From Orobanche coerulescens (Eukaryota > Streptophyta > Magnoliopsida > Lamiales > Orobanchaceae): 64,000 nt of DNA. The stretch is from NCBI GenBank assembly GCA_033398695.1, contig CM065805.1, positions 165,455,787-165,519,786 of the forward strand. The letters are read 5' to 3'. Positions 34,469-45,716 of the stretch are shown in pieces. The stretch's first letter is position 1; every line of letters starts with the position of its first letter. Position numbers and translations under genes: made by a program. The notes under the pieces were generated by a model. That model did no database searches. It worked only from the letters and a program-made list of their open reading frames with translations, and was not told where the DNA came from.

Positions 34469-35588
34469 TGTTGTTGCCCAAAATATTTATCCGAAAATTA
34501 AATACTGCTGGAATGAATGGACAACAAACAAAATTTGCGGGAGCACTTTCGAGAGAATATGAATAACACAAGATTTGCCGGGTTTGTTAGGCCCGGGCTT
34601 GAATGCTCTCGCGAGATGTTATTAATACAAATATTCGTGGATACAAGTATTAATGTGAGAATCTAAGTACAATGAGTGTAAAAAGACTCTGTTAATCCAT
34701 CTCTTGAGCGAAGCTTGGTGTTCTTCGTCCCAGCCGATCGTCTTCTGTATGAGAGAGGCCGAGAGAAGAAAGAACCGAGAGATAGCTGTTGCCAAGAGTA
34801 GGAGAAAGCCAAGTGCTGTGTAGTGCTTCTGTATTATGTGCTGAAATAGCGATAATGCCTGGGAGTGCTGAAGAATTTCGGTCCTCTGGATAAGTGCAGG
34901 CTGCCTTCTATTTATAGGGGCTGAGGAGCCTTGTTTCCTAGTGGGCGATCGTCTTCCGGCTAATATAATAATGGGGCGATCGTCCTCAAGGTCACATGGG
35001 CAGTCTGCCTAAAGTCCAAGGCTGCTGCTGGCAGCTAGCTGTGCGGTCCAATGAGGGGCCAGCACACGTCCGGAGTCACTGTCACATGCGGTCCTACTGA
35101 CACCTTTCGGCGGGCCTGTTGGCTGGTGGACGGATGCTGACAGGCTGTGGTCAATGATCCGTGAATTGCGGATCTTGTCTCGGCTCTGCACGTGGGGTTT
35201 GTCCTGGACTTCGGCCTTTGCCGACTGGATGGCCATCGGCTCTGATCGGTATGAGGCGCTCGTCTCTAGCTGGTCACCAGAGGTCGGCATTGGCCAGTTG
35301 CTGAGGGTCGGCATCGGTCGGTCACCAAGGGTCGGTCGGCAAGTGCCGGGAAATGATCGTCTGCTAGTCGGCCACCAGGAGTCGATCGCCAAGTACCGAG
35401 AGACGATCGATCGCTCGGCACCGGGACTTGTCCTAGGACCTTCGGTTGGCAGATCTATCTTGGCTGCCGGGCTAAGGCTAGGCCGCCTGGTCACTGGTCG
35501 GCAGTTCTGCCTCGGCTGCTCGGCAGTGGCTAGGTCGTCCGATCTCCGAGGCGATCGCCGGTCGGAGAGTATAATTCTTGACACAACA
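34469..35588 (-). repeat. 5' LTR of the Tat-like element
   Basis: The full-length LTR. On the minus strand it carries several GGCGATCGTC/GACGATCG and GGTCGG-type repeats. TTTATAGGGG on the plus strand near 34912 is on the wrong strand for its promoter. No gene. Confidence 0.8.
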
Positions 35589-35593
35589 CAGTG

Positions 35594-35910
35594 ATGCGCC
35601 GAAACAAGGGCTTGGCTGTGTTCTGGTTCAGCATGGCAAGGTGGTTGCATACGCATCCAGACAACTTAAACAACATGAGTTAAAATACCCTACTCATGAT
35701 CTAGAATTAGCCGCTGTAGTTCATGCGCTAATGATTTGGCGGCATTACTTGTATGGAGGAAGGTGTGAAATCATTACCGATCATAAAAGTTTTAAATATT
35801 TGTTTACTCAGAAGGAGCTAAACATGAGGCAAAGAAGGTGGCTTGGGTTAGTGAAAGATTATGATTGCACGATCCAATATCATCCGGCAAGGCCAACGCA
35901 GATGCCTTAA
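35594..35910 (+). pseudogene. RNase H domain of the plus-strand chromovirus, split
   Basis: It continues the frame that stops at the CAGTG duplication. The residues before the insert end FVIYS and those after begin [13 protein letters not shown], so the catalytic Asp sits exactly at the junction. [30 protein letters not shown] and [13 protein letters not shown] follow. The insertion and a frameshift near 35890 inactivate it. It removes RNA from the RNA-DNA hybrid in intact elements. Confidence 0.88.
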
Positions 35911-36833
35911 GTCGCAAGAAGAGAGGAGAATTATGCAATATGCTCACTACTCAAGAACAACTCATTCAAGATTTTTCGAAAATGAATATGGAAGTTGTTA
36001 GGCCACCAAAGGGAACAACGTCAATTTTATCAGCTCTAGTGGTTCAACCAACCTTCCGGGAAAGAATTAAAAGAGCTCAATCCCACGATGATATATTAAG
36101 TAGAATGAAAGAGTTGGTCATATCTAAAGATAATAAGGGTTTTGGAATAGCAAGTGATGGTACCTTGATGTACGAAGGGAGAATTTGTGTACCCAGAGAT
36201 GAGAGTATGATAAAGGAGATTTTAATCGAAGCTCACAGTATGCCATATACTGCCCACCCAGGCAGTACGAAAATGTACCAAGATATTAAGAAAATGTTTT
36301 GGTGGAAAGGAATGAAGAATGTTATAGGGAAATTTGTGGAGAGTTGTTTGACTTGTTAACAAGTCAAGGCCGAACATCAACGACCATCAGGATTACTCAA
36401 GCCACTTGAAATTCCAAAATGGAAGTGGGAACATATAGCCATGGATTTCGTAGTTGGTCTACCCACAACTGTTAAAGGAAATACTGCAGTTTGGGTGATT
36501 GTCGATAGAATGACCAAATCTGCTCATTTTCTGCCAGTCAAGATGATGTTTAAGATGAATCAGTACGCACAAATGTATATCAAGGAGATAGTGAGATTAC
36601 ATGGAATTCCGGTATCAATAGTGTCAGATCGAGACCCTCGTTTTACTTCAAAATTTTGGAAAAGTTTGCATGAATCTATGGGAGCAAAGTTAAATTTCAG
36701 CACTACTTACCATCCTCAAACTGATGGTCAAACGGAGCGAATGAATCAAATCCTTGATGATATGCCGAGAGCATGCATACTGGATGCAAATGGTGATTGG
36801 GAATCACTGCTACCTTTGGTTGAATTTGCCTAA
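35911..36833 (+). pseudogene. Integrase zinc finger and DDE core
   Basis: The zinc-finger part has HSMPYTAHPGSTKMYQDIKK, FWWKGMK and CLTC, followed at once by a stop at 36357 where Gln is expected. The core frame from 36441 has MDFVVGLP, WVIVDRMTKSAHFLPV (first Asp), VSIVSDRDPRFTSKFW (second Asp) and TTYHPQTDGQTERMNQ (Glu). All three catalytic acids are visible. A second stop near 36831 (VEFA then TAA in place of Tyr) ends the frame. Confidence 0.87.
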
Positions 36834-37516
36834 AATAATAGTTATCATGCCACAATTGGGATGGCACCATATGAAGTTTCATATGGAAGAAAATGTAGAT
36901 ATCCATTGTATATTGGGATGAAGTTGGAGAAAGAAAAGTATTGGAACCTGAGTTAGTTGAGGAAACAGTCGGAAGAATTAAGATGATCCGAGAGAGAATT
37001 AAAATTGCTCAGGACCGACAGAAGTCATATGTTGATAAGCGTAGAAAGGAGTTACATTTTGATATTGGAGATAAAGTATTTTTAAAGGTGGCCCCAATGA
37101 TTTTTTCGGTTTGTAAAAAGGAAAACTTCGACCGAGATTTGTCGGACCATTTGAAATTCTTGAATGAATTGGAGAGTTAGCATATCGTCTCGCTTTACCA
37201 CCCGAATTTGCTTCACTACACAATGTATTCCATGTCTCTATGCTCAGAAAATATGCGCATGATCCGAGTCATGTAATCAGCTATGCGAGCGTGGACGTTA
37301 ACAAAGATTTGACGTATGAGGAGTTACCGTGTGCAATACTCGAGAAGAAAGTTCACAAATTGAGAAACAAAGATATCACATTGATTAAAGTGCAGTGGAA
37401 CCGTCATGGAAAAGATGAAGCTACTTGGGAACGCGAGGAAGAGTTTCGAGCTCGTTATCCCGATTTCTATAATCAAGGTATGATGCTAATTTTCGAGGAC
37501 GAAAATTTTTCGACGA
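36834..37516 (+). pseudogene. Integrase C-terminus and chromodomain
   Basis: Frame fragments give NNSYHATIG, IKIAQDRQKSYVDKRRK and DIGDKVFLKVAPM, then a frameshift near 37165 from GPF-like DHLKFLNELES. The chromodomain follows in 37240-37516: LRKYAHDPSHVI, then CAILEKKVHKLRNKDI, VQWNRHGKDEATWERE and RYPDFYNQ. The chromodomain is closely similar in layout to that of the first gypsy element, which places both in the Tekay/Del branch. Confidence 0.85.
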
Positions 37517-37524
37517 GGGTGGAA

Positions 37525-38186
37525 TGTAATATCTACGAATTATTATTATTACTATTATTATTATTAGCAATATTAATATCACTATTAATATTATTATTAT
37601 TAATAGTAATAATATTATTTTTTATATTTAATTTTCGGTAAGCCAAAACTCATAATATTTAAATTTTGTGTAGCCTAATTATATACTAAGTGGCCAATTA
37701 TTTAAATATCTAACTCCAGCCCATTTGTATACAATATATTATAGTTCATACCCATTAAATTACCATGTCCAATATCTTATTTCTCAGCTCAACCATACAT
37801 AATTTATACACATATATTTAGATGAAGTATAAGTACAAATTAAGCCCAATCATCTAAATTTAATTTTTATCTTAACTTAAACCCAGTTCATAGTCCAAAA
37901 CTGAGAATCGATTCCTATTCTTCTCACCTAGAAAAGATGGCGTTACTATTCATCAATCACACATTATCTTGTGCCATTTATCATGAACGTTTCAAGAGTT
38001 TAATTAGAAAATTTATTACAGAGTTACTTCTACTACAAATGCTATATAAACATAAATTGAAACATTGAAAATAAACAGAAGCTTCCAAGCAACTCTCTCA
38101 CACACAAAAAAAATTCAAGGTAAGAACCCAGTTTTTCTTCGTTTCTTCATTTACAGAATTTTTCCAAACAAATGTCCTTTCTTCAT

Positions 38187-38235
<49 letters not shown>

Positions 38236-38508
38236 AAGATATGAATAACAGCGGCGATTAACTATCGCTGCTGCATCGTCGCTAATCTGCGACCAACCAT
38301 CCAACCACCTGAAATGGCCCAAACCAGAACAACCTTCCACCTCTCTTTTCCGAAACGAGATCGACGACAACCCATCAAACCCGAGCTGGATTCAATTTCT
38401 CCAGGCAACGAACAATTGCCGAAAACCACCACCATCTATCGCCCTTGCCGCCGCTCGTGGCCTGTCCGTCCGTGGTCGCGACTCTCCGACATCCCACCGA
38501 TCTTTGAA

Positions 38509-38563
<55 letters not shown>

Positions 38564-39025
38564 ATAGAAGATAGCGAGGCAGAGTATAAGAGAAGCGAGG
38601 AAGCAGCGGCGTCTGGAGATAGAGATCTGAGATCTCACCTAGTGTTGGATTTTATATCCCAATAATTTTAATCCGAATTTCAATTTAACCCGTGAACTCT
38701 TTTTTTTTTTTTAATTATTTTACCACTGTTCAATTTCTAATATCTCTAATTACATCTTTTTAAATTAAATTCAAATATTTTAATCTATTTAGTTTATGTT
38801 ATTATATATTTTCATACTTTAATAATAATATTAAATTATTTTATTTTAGATACCGAAGAGAACATTCGGGCCTAAGATTTCACGAGTCGAGCATCCATAC
38901 TTAGTTAAGCGATGCATTTGAGGTGGGGTTTCATTTTTACTTATTTTCTATAAAACTACATATCTTGTATGAACATTACATGTAAGTTGACATATATTAC
39001 AAATATGATGTGATTTATCATGTCA
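37525..39025 (+). repeat. 3' LTR of the plus-strand chromovirus, truncated
   Basis: A purine stretch GACGAGGGTGGAA precedes it. It shares its first 220 bp with 26665-26885. It contains AAT/TAA runs (37540-37600, 38190-38230), a TATAAACATAAATTG TATA-like site near 38044, a (GA)n run at 38513-38560 and a tail with TGAGGTGGGGTTTCATTTTT (about 38920). It ends without a terminal CA at about 39025, next to foreign integrase sequence. Open frames in it are incidental. Confidence 0.78.
38513..38560. repeat. (GA)n microsatellite in the LTR
   Basis: About 24 uninterrupted GA units, inside the transcribed part of the LTR. Confidence 0.95.
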
Positions 39026-41306
39026 TATAGATAGAACAGAAACTGTTCCGATCATTGCCTGAAAACTGTTATTGTATGCGAATTCTACCAAGGATAGTAA
39101 CTGTTCCCAATTGTTTCCCATGTCTAGCACACACGCTCTTAATATGTCTTCAAGTATCTGTATCATCCTTTCTGATTGGTCGTCAGTTTGTGGGTGATAG
39201 ACTGTACTAAAATTTAATTTAATTCCCATTGCTTTCGGAAAATTTCCCCAAAAACCTGATGTGAAACGAGTCTCTCTATCTGAGATGATAGACACTGGTA
39301 CTCCATGCAACCTTACGATCTCCTTGATACACAACAGTGCATACTGATACATTCTGAAGTTTAATTTTACCGAAATGAAATGAGCTGACTTTGTTAGGCA
39401 ATCAACCACTACCTAAATCGCTTGATTTCCTCTTTCCAACCGAGGTAAGCTTACCACAAAGTCCATAGTGATGTGTTCCCATTTCCACTACGGGATGTGG
39501 AGTGACTTTAACAAACCAAATGGACGCTGATGTTCGGCTTTCACATACTGACAAACAATACATCTCCTGAAAAATTCACCCATGTCTATTTTCAAACCTT
39601 CCCACCAAAAATTTCCTTTCAAATCTTGGTACATCTTTATACTACCAGGATGAGCAGTGTACGATGTATTATTTGCCTTCTCCAATATTACCTTATTCAA
39701 TTCCGTATTGTCGGGCACACAAATCTTTTTCTTGTAGTACATTGTGCCATAATCTGATATACTAAATTCTTTATCCTCTCCAGCTATAATATGCTCCTTC
39801 ATTTTGATCAAGAAATTATCTTGACTCTGACTTTCCTTGATCTTCTCTCAAGGTCGGTTGTACTATAAACATCATTAAAATTACTTCCACCGGCTTTAAT
39901 GGTGTATCCATCTCTAGGTTCATATTTGAGAATTCTCTAACTAATTTCTCCTCTTTAGTCAATATATAATTCAATTCTCCTCTAACCTTACGACTTAGAG
40001 CATCTGCGACCACGTTTGCTTTCTCTGGATGATAGTGAATTATACAATCGTAGTACTTCACTAACTCCAACCATCTTCTTTGTCTCATATTCAGTTCCTT
40101 TTGAGTGAATAGATACTTTATGCTTTTATGGTCAGTATAGATCTCATATTTACCCCCGTAAAGGTAATGTCGCGATATCTTCAAGGCGTGAACTACCACA
40201 GCTAGTTATAACATGCGTCAGATAGTTCAACTCATGTGGCCTTAATTGCCTTGATGCATAGGCGATGACCTTACCTCGTTGCATCAGAACATATCCTAAT
40301 CCTTGCTTGGACGCATCACTATAGATCACGAATTCCCTCGACGGATCTAGAATTGTCAAAACTGAAGCTGAGGTTAATCTCTACTAAAGCTCTTGAAAAC
40401 TTTCCTCACACTTCTCATTCCACGGAAGTTGTTCTCCTTTCCTCATTAGTCGCATCATCGGTGCGGATATCTTAGAAAATCATTCAATAAACCTCCTATA
40501 GTATCCTCTTAATCCCAAGAAACTGCGAACTTCATTCGTTTTAGTTGGTGTTTTCCAATCGTTGATAGCCTCTACTTTAGTTGGATCGACTTCAAGTCCT
40601 TGAGCAATAACAACATGTCCAAGAAAAGCTACTCTCTTAAGCGAAAATTCGCACTGGCAAAACTTTGCATATAGCTTCTCCTGCGAAGTACCTCCAATAC
40701 TGTCCGTAGATGTTTCTTATGTTCTACTTCATCCTTCGAATAAATTAGTATGTCATCTATAAACACGATGACAAACTGATCCAAATAGGGTTGAAAACTC
40801 TATTTATCAAGTCCATAAAGACTATTGGGGTATTACTCAATCTAAACGGCATTACTATAAACTCATATTGGCCATATCTTGTTAAGAATGCAATCTTCAG
40901 AATGTCCTCGTCTTTGATCTTTAATTGATGGTACCCCGACCTCAAATATATCTTCGAGAACACCCCAAAACCTCTAAACTGGTCAAATAAATCTTCGATT
41001 CGGGGAAATGGATATTTGTTCTTTATCATGAGTCGATTCAACTCACCATAATCAATAGACATTCTCATGCTTCCATCATTCTTCTACACGAATAACACAG
41101 GTGCTCCTCAAGGTGAGACGTTTGGTCAAATATAGTTCATATCGTGTAACTCCTGAATCTACACCTTCAGTTCTTGTAGTTCTTTTGGTGCCATCCTATA
41201 TGGGACCTGTGATACATGGGCTGCACGAGGCACTAAGTCAATTATAAACTCCACTTGTCCATCCGGTGGAACACCCGACAAGTTCTCTGTAAAAATGTCT
41301 GAATAA
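39026..41306 (-). pseudogene. Pol remnant of a third gypsy chromovirus, minus strand
   Basis: Right to left: RT linker (ENLSGVPPDGQVEF, about 41300-41250); RT with [19 protein letters not shown] (about 41065) and [10 protein letters not shown] (about 40770-40740); RNase H with [11 protein letters not shown] and [15 protein letters not shown] (40359-39816); integrase zinc finger with NTSYTAHPGSIKMYQDL and CIVC (39811-39488); core with VDCLTKSAHF, SIISDRETRFTS and STVYHPQTDDQ (39409-39026). The normal DRMT is DCLT and TDGQ is TDDQ. Many frame breaks. Integrase C-terminus and LTR are missing on the left; gag resumes at 50082. Confidence 0.85.
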
Positions 41307-42361
41307 TGTAACACCCCAAAAGAAGGCTATTACAGCGCCGTGGACCCCACACTAGGACCCACCAAGCGATACTAAAATATAGATTAAATATATATTTCCT
41401 TGTGATAGAATGAATTATTCGGGTAGGTTTCGGATGTCGTTTCCTACGAATTGATATCAATATTGTGTAAACGTATTGTTGAATGAATTACGTTTCATTC
41501 AAGATTGCTTGTTCGAGTGAGTATTTAGTCGAGAATACCGTTCGTTCGATCATTTGGAAAATGACTATCTTCCATCTACGGAATTGAGGCAAGTTATCTT
41601 GCTTGGTTATAATGATGATTGAATTCTTGTGAACGTTATACATTTTGTATATATGAAATGCTTTATGAATCTGTGATTCGTAATGTGACTTTGTTCTTGA
41701 TAATAGTACCGTTTCGTTGTGGGATTGTATTCCCAAGTTCATCACTTTTGTATCGCTCGTCTCGTTGATCATTTTGTCACTTCGGTGAGTTTCTCGATTC
41801 TTGAGGGAATGTGTAATTTATTGAATTTTTTTGTCATGTTGTATCGTGACATATCTTGTATCATATATGCGTGCCGATTGGTTATGTGTAGGATTTTTAG
41901 CCAGGCACATATGATCATACATTGATGTTTCCGTATTGGACTGTGCACATGAGACGTAGTTCGTGAGGCTAATTAGGTACATTGTCTCACGTATATTCTG
42001 GATTCCGTATACGATGTAGACATGTGCACGCACACATTTCCAGATCGGGAGTACTGTGATGTCCATCTTGAGCCATGTTGACTGGTCATTCATATTCCGT
42101 GTATGATTGGGTATGTCCGATAGTTTGCGACTAGTTGTTCATACGCCCGAGGGGTATGTTCAATAGTTGGTTGTTTTCTGGAGATCCTATGTATATAAAT
42201 TGTATAATGTCTTGAGAATTATTATCATGTATATCTGACTCTGTGGTTTGGACGACATACTTGTGTTGTATTTTAGGTCGAGGCAAAGGTAAGGCACGGA
42301 AAGAGCACAGTGACGGCGAATGGTTTGAAGAATACTAGTTCGGGGGGCCTAAGTCTTTTGT

Positions 42362-43556
42362 GTTGAAGCAATATTCGGTATACGCGCTATTGTGTGGAAG
42401 CGTATTTAAAGGTGCGGAAAATAAACGACACAAGATATATAGAGGTTCGGCCAAACGTGTCTACGTCCTCTCTCAGTATCTTTTCTATAGGCTAAAGATC
42501 AACCTCTGTATCTCTCTTCTATCGGTCGAGGGATTACCGTTACAATTCTCGTCTTCTATCGGTCCGAGATAAACCGTTCACACACTTGTCTTTTTGTCGG
42601 TCCAAGTTAAACCGTTTTCCTTTTCTATCGGACAAGGAATCGACTTATGTAGCTTTCTATGGTACTAGACAAACCTCATGTGGATATAGATTGTGATTAT
42701 AATAATACCGGATCCTTGATCTTAATAACACCGAATCTAATCTTATCCTTTCTTTTTCCTCTCGTGTATGTTTTCGTGTAAAATACTCAGATATAAGCTC
42801 AAATATAACAACAAGAATGTATACAATGATATCACAAGTATAGATGATTTGCTCAAGGTTGTTTTGTGGTTTGATACCAAATGGTTTGGTATTTATAGCC
42901 ATTTTCCTTCAACTAACCGTTATTGCCAGCTGACTTATTAGCGTGCACTAGCCTTCCTTTAGAGTGCGCAATTACCTGTTGCGTACGTTAATATTTGCTG
43001 ATTATGAACGTTATCTGCTTGCAACTTCAGTCCAGTGGTTACTACCTCTATCAGTTAGCGTGCGCTAACATCTCCTTAGTGTGCGCTAATATTACGTCAT
43101 TGCTTGCGTCATATATCCGTTGCAGCCTTTTGACTTCTGACTTTCCACCGAATCTTCCAACAGATTGATTATCTTGAATTCAAACACTTTAGTGTGCTCT
43201 ATTACTCAACCATAGCGTGCGCTATGATTTCGTCACTGCATATGTCATTCCGTGTATGAAAGTCTTCATAACGGTCATGTTCCACGATAGCGTGCGTTAT
43301 GCTTCAACTGTAGCGTGCGCTATCTTCATCAGGTAACTTTGTCTTCAGGTAACTTTGTACTCTCGTCTGATCTGCAGGTGGCTTTCGATAGTGTGCGCTA
43401 ACCTTGATCTCTAGCGTGCACTAGCAGTTCAGTTTGAATGACTTTTTGCGTCTTCGACTTCTTCGTTGAATGGTTTTGCTTCCTTGTTATTTTTCTTTGT
43501 TTAACAACTAATCATCAAAACTCGATAATGAATATTTGGAATAAAATATTCCAACA
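42362..43556 (-). repeat. Left LTR (3' in sense) of the copia element
   Basis: Starts TGTTGAAGC and ends AAATATTCCAACA. It carries intact copies of the 12-bp motif TAGCGTGCGCTA (43213, 43311) and many near-copies. Repeated TATCGG(T/A)C...GG segments occur at 42515-42635. It preserves the uninterrupted version of the site hit by the solo LTR at 48325. Confidence 0.88.
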
Positions 43557-44388
43557 ATCTCCCCCTTTTTGATGATTACAAAACAACACCTTGAATGGGA
43601 CAAAACCTGCAAAATAAAATATATGTATATTCTACAGATCAAAGTTTTCGACTTTGCCTGTTTCGTTAGTTTCTTCTCCTATCTTTTCTTTCTCTCCTTT
43701 TCAACTTCTTCTAATTTTTTCAACTTCTTCTTTTCTTTACTTTTCGGACTTGATTTTGTATTTTTATTTTTCTCGTCATTCTTCCATGACGCTTTTCTCG
43801 TTTTTCTCCCCTTATACCACTCTTCTTTTATTCCATTCTTCTCCCTCTTTTTGTTATCAGCAAAAAGTATATAAACGATAATAAATGATGAAATAAAATT
43901 ATGATATGATGAATACACAAAAAATGGGTAAACTCCCCCTGACAAAAATATCTCCCTAAAAAAATATAATAACTCCCCCTGAGTAAAATATCAATTTTGA
44001 AAATATCAAGATAAAGATATCAATTGATGAAATATTTAATTTTGATTTTTGGGGACCTAACCGATAGTTGGTTTTTCCTTCGAAACATAGACGATATTTG
44101 AAATAACAGTTTCTTTAGGAATACAAATCTTTTTAATTTTTATCGTTCGGTGTGGGCTTTTGCAACTTAAAATGTGATGCCCAATTTTTAAACATTTGTC
44201 TCAACGGGGAATTTTCAAATTTAAGGATTCGGTTTTAATATGTGGTTTGAATCCTAACCCCTGTTTGTTTAATGTATATTTTTGCACGGAAAGCAGATTT
44301 TCAAATTTCTCATTTTCGAGAGAAAATTTCTTTATTAAAACTTTAAGTTCGTTTTGAACTTTGAAAAGATCATTCTTTAAATTATTTT
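43557..44388 (-). other. Interior of the copia element between gag and the polypurine tract
   Basis: Pyrimidine-rich on the plus strand, AT-rich, with two further CTCCCCCTGA(C/G) blocks at 43933 and 43972 that are duplicates of the polypurine-tract motif. I see no protease, integrase or reverse transcriptase. Confidence 0.6.
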
Positions 44389-45540
44389 CTATTTCAAGAC
44401 ATTTTGAATGATCGGCCTCGATAATTTCCCCTTTTTCAAGATTCCGTCTCCCAAAATTTTATTTTTCGATTGAAGGGATTTTGTTTCGGATAGAGCATTT
44501 TGAAAATCGGTATGCAATAATTCGAACGCTTCAAATAATTCATCGTAAGAATTACTTACTAGGCTTCCGATGTCGCTTTCGTCGAATGAACTTCGTGCCA
44601 TGAGTGCGAAGTTATTTTGATTATAATCATCGTTATCATCTTCCTCGCTCCATGTTGCAACGAGAACTTCCTTCTTTGGATTTGCGCTCCGACGATTTTT
44701 TGAAAAGTAGCCTGGTTTATCACAGATTCGACAGTTGTTGTCGAATTTCTTAGATTCGCCCGATTTGATGTCCTTCTTTCTCCGGTTCAATAAGTTTTGA
44801 AACTTATTAATATTCTTGGCATAATATGCCGATTCTTCATCACTTTCATCGACTGGGATTTCTTCTTTTCGAGACATCTTAGCTTTCATCGATATTGATC
44901 TTTCCTTCGGCTTCGGCTTTGCATTCTGAGATTTTAGTACAATGCTAAAATCAAGATTATTCAAATATTTCGATTCCATAATCGCCGTCACCATGCCGTC
45001 CCATTCCCGAGGTAGTGCTCGTAGGATCTTCTTGACTTTTTCACTACTCGAAAGGGGTTTTCCATAACAAGCTAATCCATTCATAATAACCGAAAATCGG
45101 TCGAGCATGATTGTAATAGATTCATCATCTTTCATTTGGAATAGCTCGTGCTCGTGGAGAAGCATGTTAATCTTCGTCTCCTTGACTTGATTTGTGCCTT
45201 CGTGTGTGACTTATAACATCTTCCATATTTCTTTGGCACTATCACACGATGATATCCGGTTGTGTTTTTCTGGATTTAGAGTACAATATAATAATTGTGT
45301 TGCTTTGCAATTATAATGGTCATTTTTTCAATCGGAATCATCATACTCTTCGTAAGTTTTAAGCGTACCGTTGGAATTCATTGGAATTTTCGGACCAAGA
45401 CATATCACTTTCCATAGCTCGATGTCGTATGCTCGAATGAATATCGAAATCTTCTTTTTTCATGTCATGAAGTTCGATCCATCAAAGAATGGTGGTCGAT
45501 TTAAAGCAAGACCTTCGACCGGGGCAAGTTGAAACGCCAT
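44389..45540 (-). pseudogene. Copia gag (UBN2-type), frameshifted
   Basis: The minus-strand ATG at 45540 gives MAFQLAPVEGLALNRPPFFD. The region then reads FIRAYDIELWKVI in another frame. The long open part (45165-44389, 258 residues) has MLLHEHELFQMKDDESI, MNGLACYGKPLSSSEKVKKI and LPREWDGMVTAIMES. It continues with SDEESAYYAKNINKF, then a zinc knuckle reading CRICDKPGYFSKN, in which His and the last Cys are lost. It ends in a coiled-coil-like tail (LHTDFQNALSETKSLQSKN). The layout fits the SIRE/Maximus-like plant copia gag. Stops upstream of 45165 break it. Confidence 0.8.
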
Positions 45541-45716
45541 AGGATCTTCCTCGGATGTTAAGCCGATTTATATATGGATACTCGCTCCGATACCAATTAT
45601 TGAATCAATATTTGGTATACGCGCTATTTTGCGGAAGCGTATTTGAAGGTGCGGAAAATAAATGACACAAGATATATAGAGGTTCGGCGAAACGTGCCTA
45701 CGTCCTCTCTTAGTAT

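Larger units (their letters stand above)
32597..35588 (-). mobile_element. Gag-only Tat-like LTR element inserted in RNase H
   Basis: An exact 5-bp target duplication CAGTG (32592-32596, 35589-35593) flanks it. It starts TGTTGTTGCCCAAAATATTT and ends GACACAACA. The right LTR (5' in element sense) is 34469-35588, about 1120 bp. On the left only the matching 230 bp of LTR end (32597-32826) remains. Minus-strand gag follows a primer site that reads TTGGCGCTAGAAGGAGGG on the minus strand. There is no protease or pol. A deletion runs from behind gag into the 3' LTR. Gag resembles the Tat/Ogre group of Ty3/gypsy. Confidence 0.88.
26665..39025 (+). mobile_element. Decayed Ty3/gypsy chromovirus (Tekay-like), plus strand, multiply interrupted
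   Basis: The 5' LTR starts TGTAATATCTACGAATTATT at 26665, and the same start recurs at 37525 (3' LTR) with over 200 bp of matching sequence. Between them lie a primer site (29218), gag (30167), protease (31180), RT (31399), RNase H (35594), integrase (35900-37180) and a chromodomain ending near 37516. The 5' LTR is interrupted by foreign LTR material at about 26886. The RNase H is split by another element at 32597-35588. The 3' LTR loses its end at about 39025, where a minus-strand integrase fragment begins. Numerous stops mean it is inactive. Confidence 0.88.

Noticed and set aside
35009..35656. 215-codon minus-strand frame in the 5' LTR of the Tat-like element
   Set aside because: It lies within the LTR and crosses the element border into host pol on the wrong strand; repeated GGTCGG units explain the openness.
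38314..38638. Open frames with an Arg-Glu repeat
   Set aside because: Produced by the (GA)n microsatellite inside the LTR.
3160..41306. Endogenous pararetrovirus
   Set aside because: Pol order is protease-RT-RNase H-integrase with LTRs and chromodomain; no movement or coat protein was seen, so these are LTR retrotransposons.
43569..43945. Phe/Ser-rich and Lys-rich frames in the copia interior
   Set aside because: Low-complexity pyrimidine-rich sequence; I looked for protease, integrase and RT motifs and found none.
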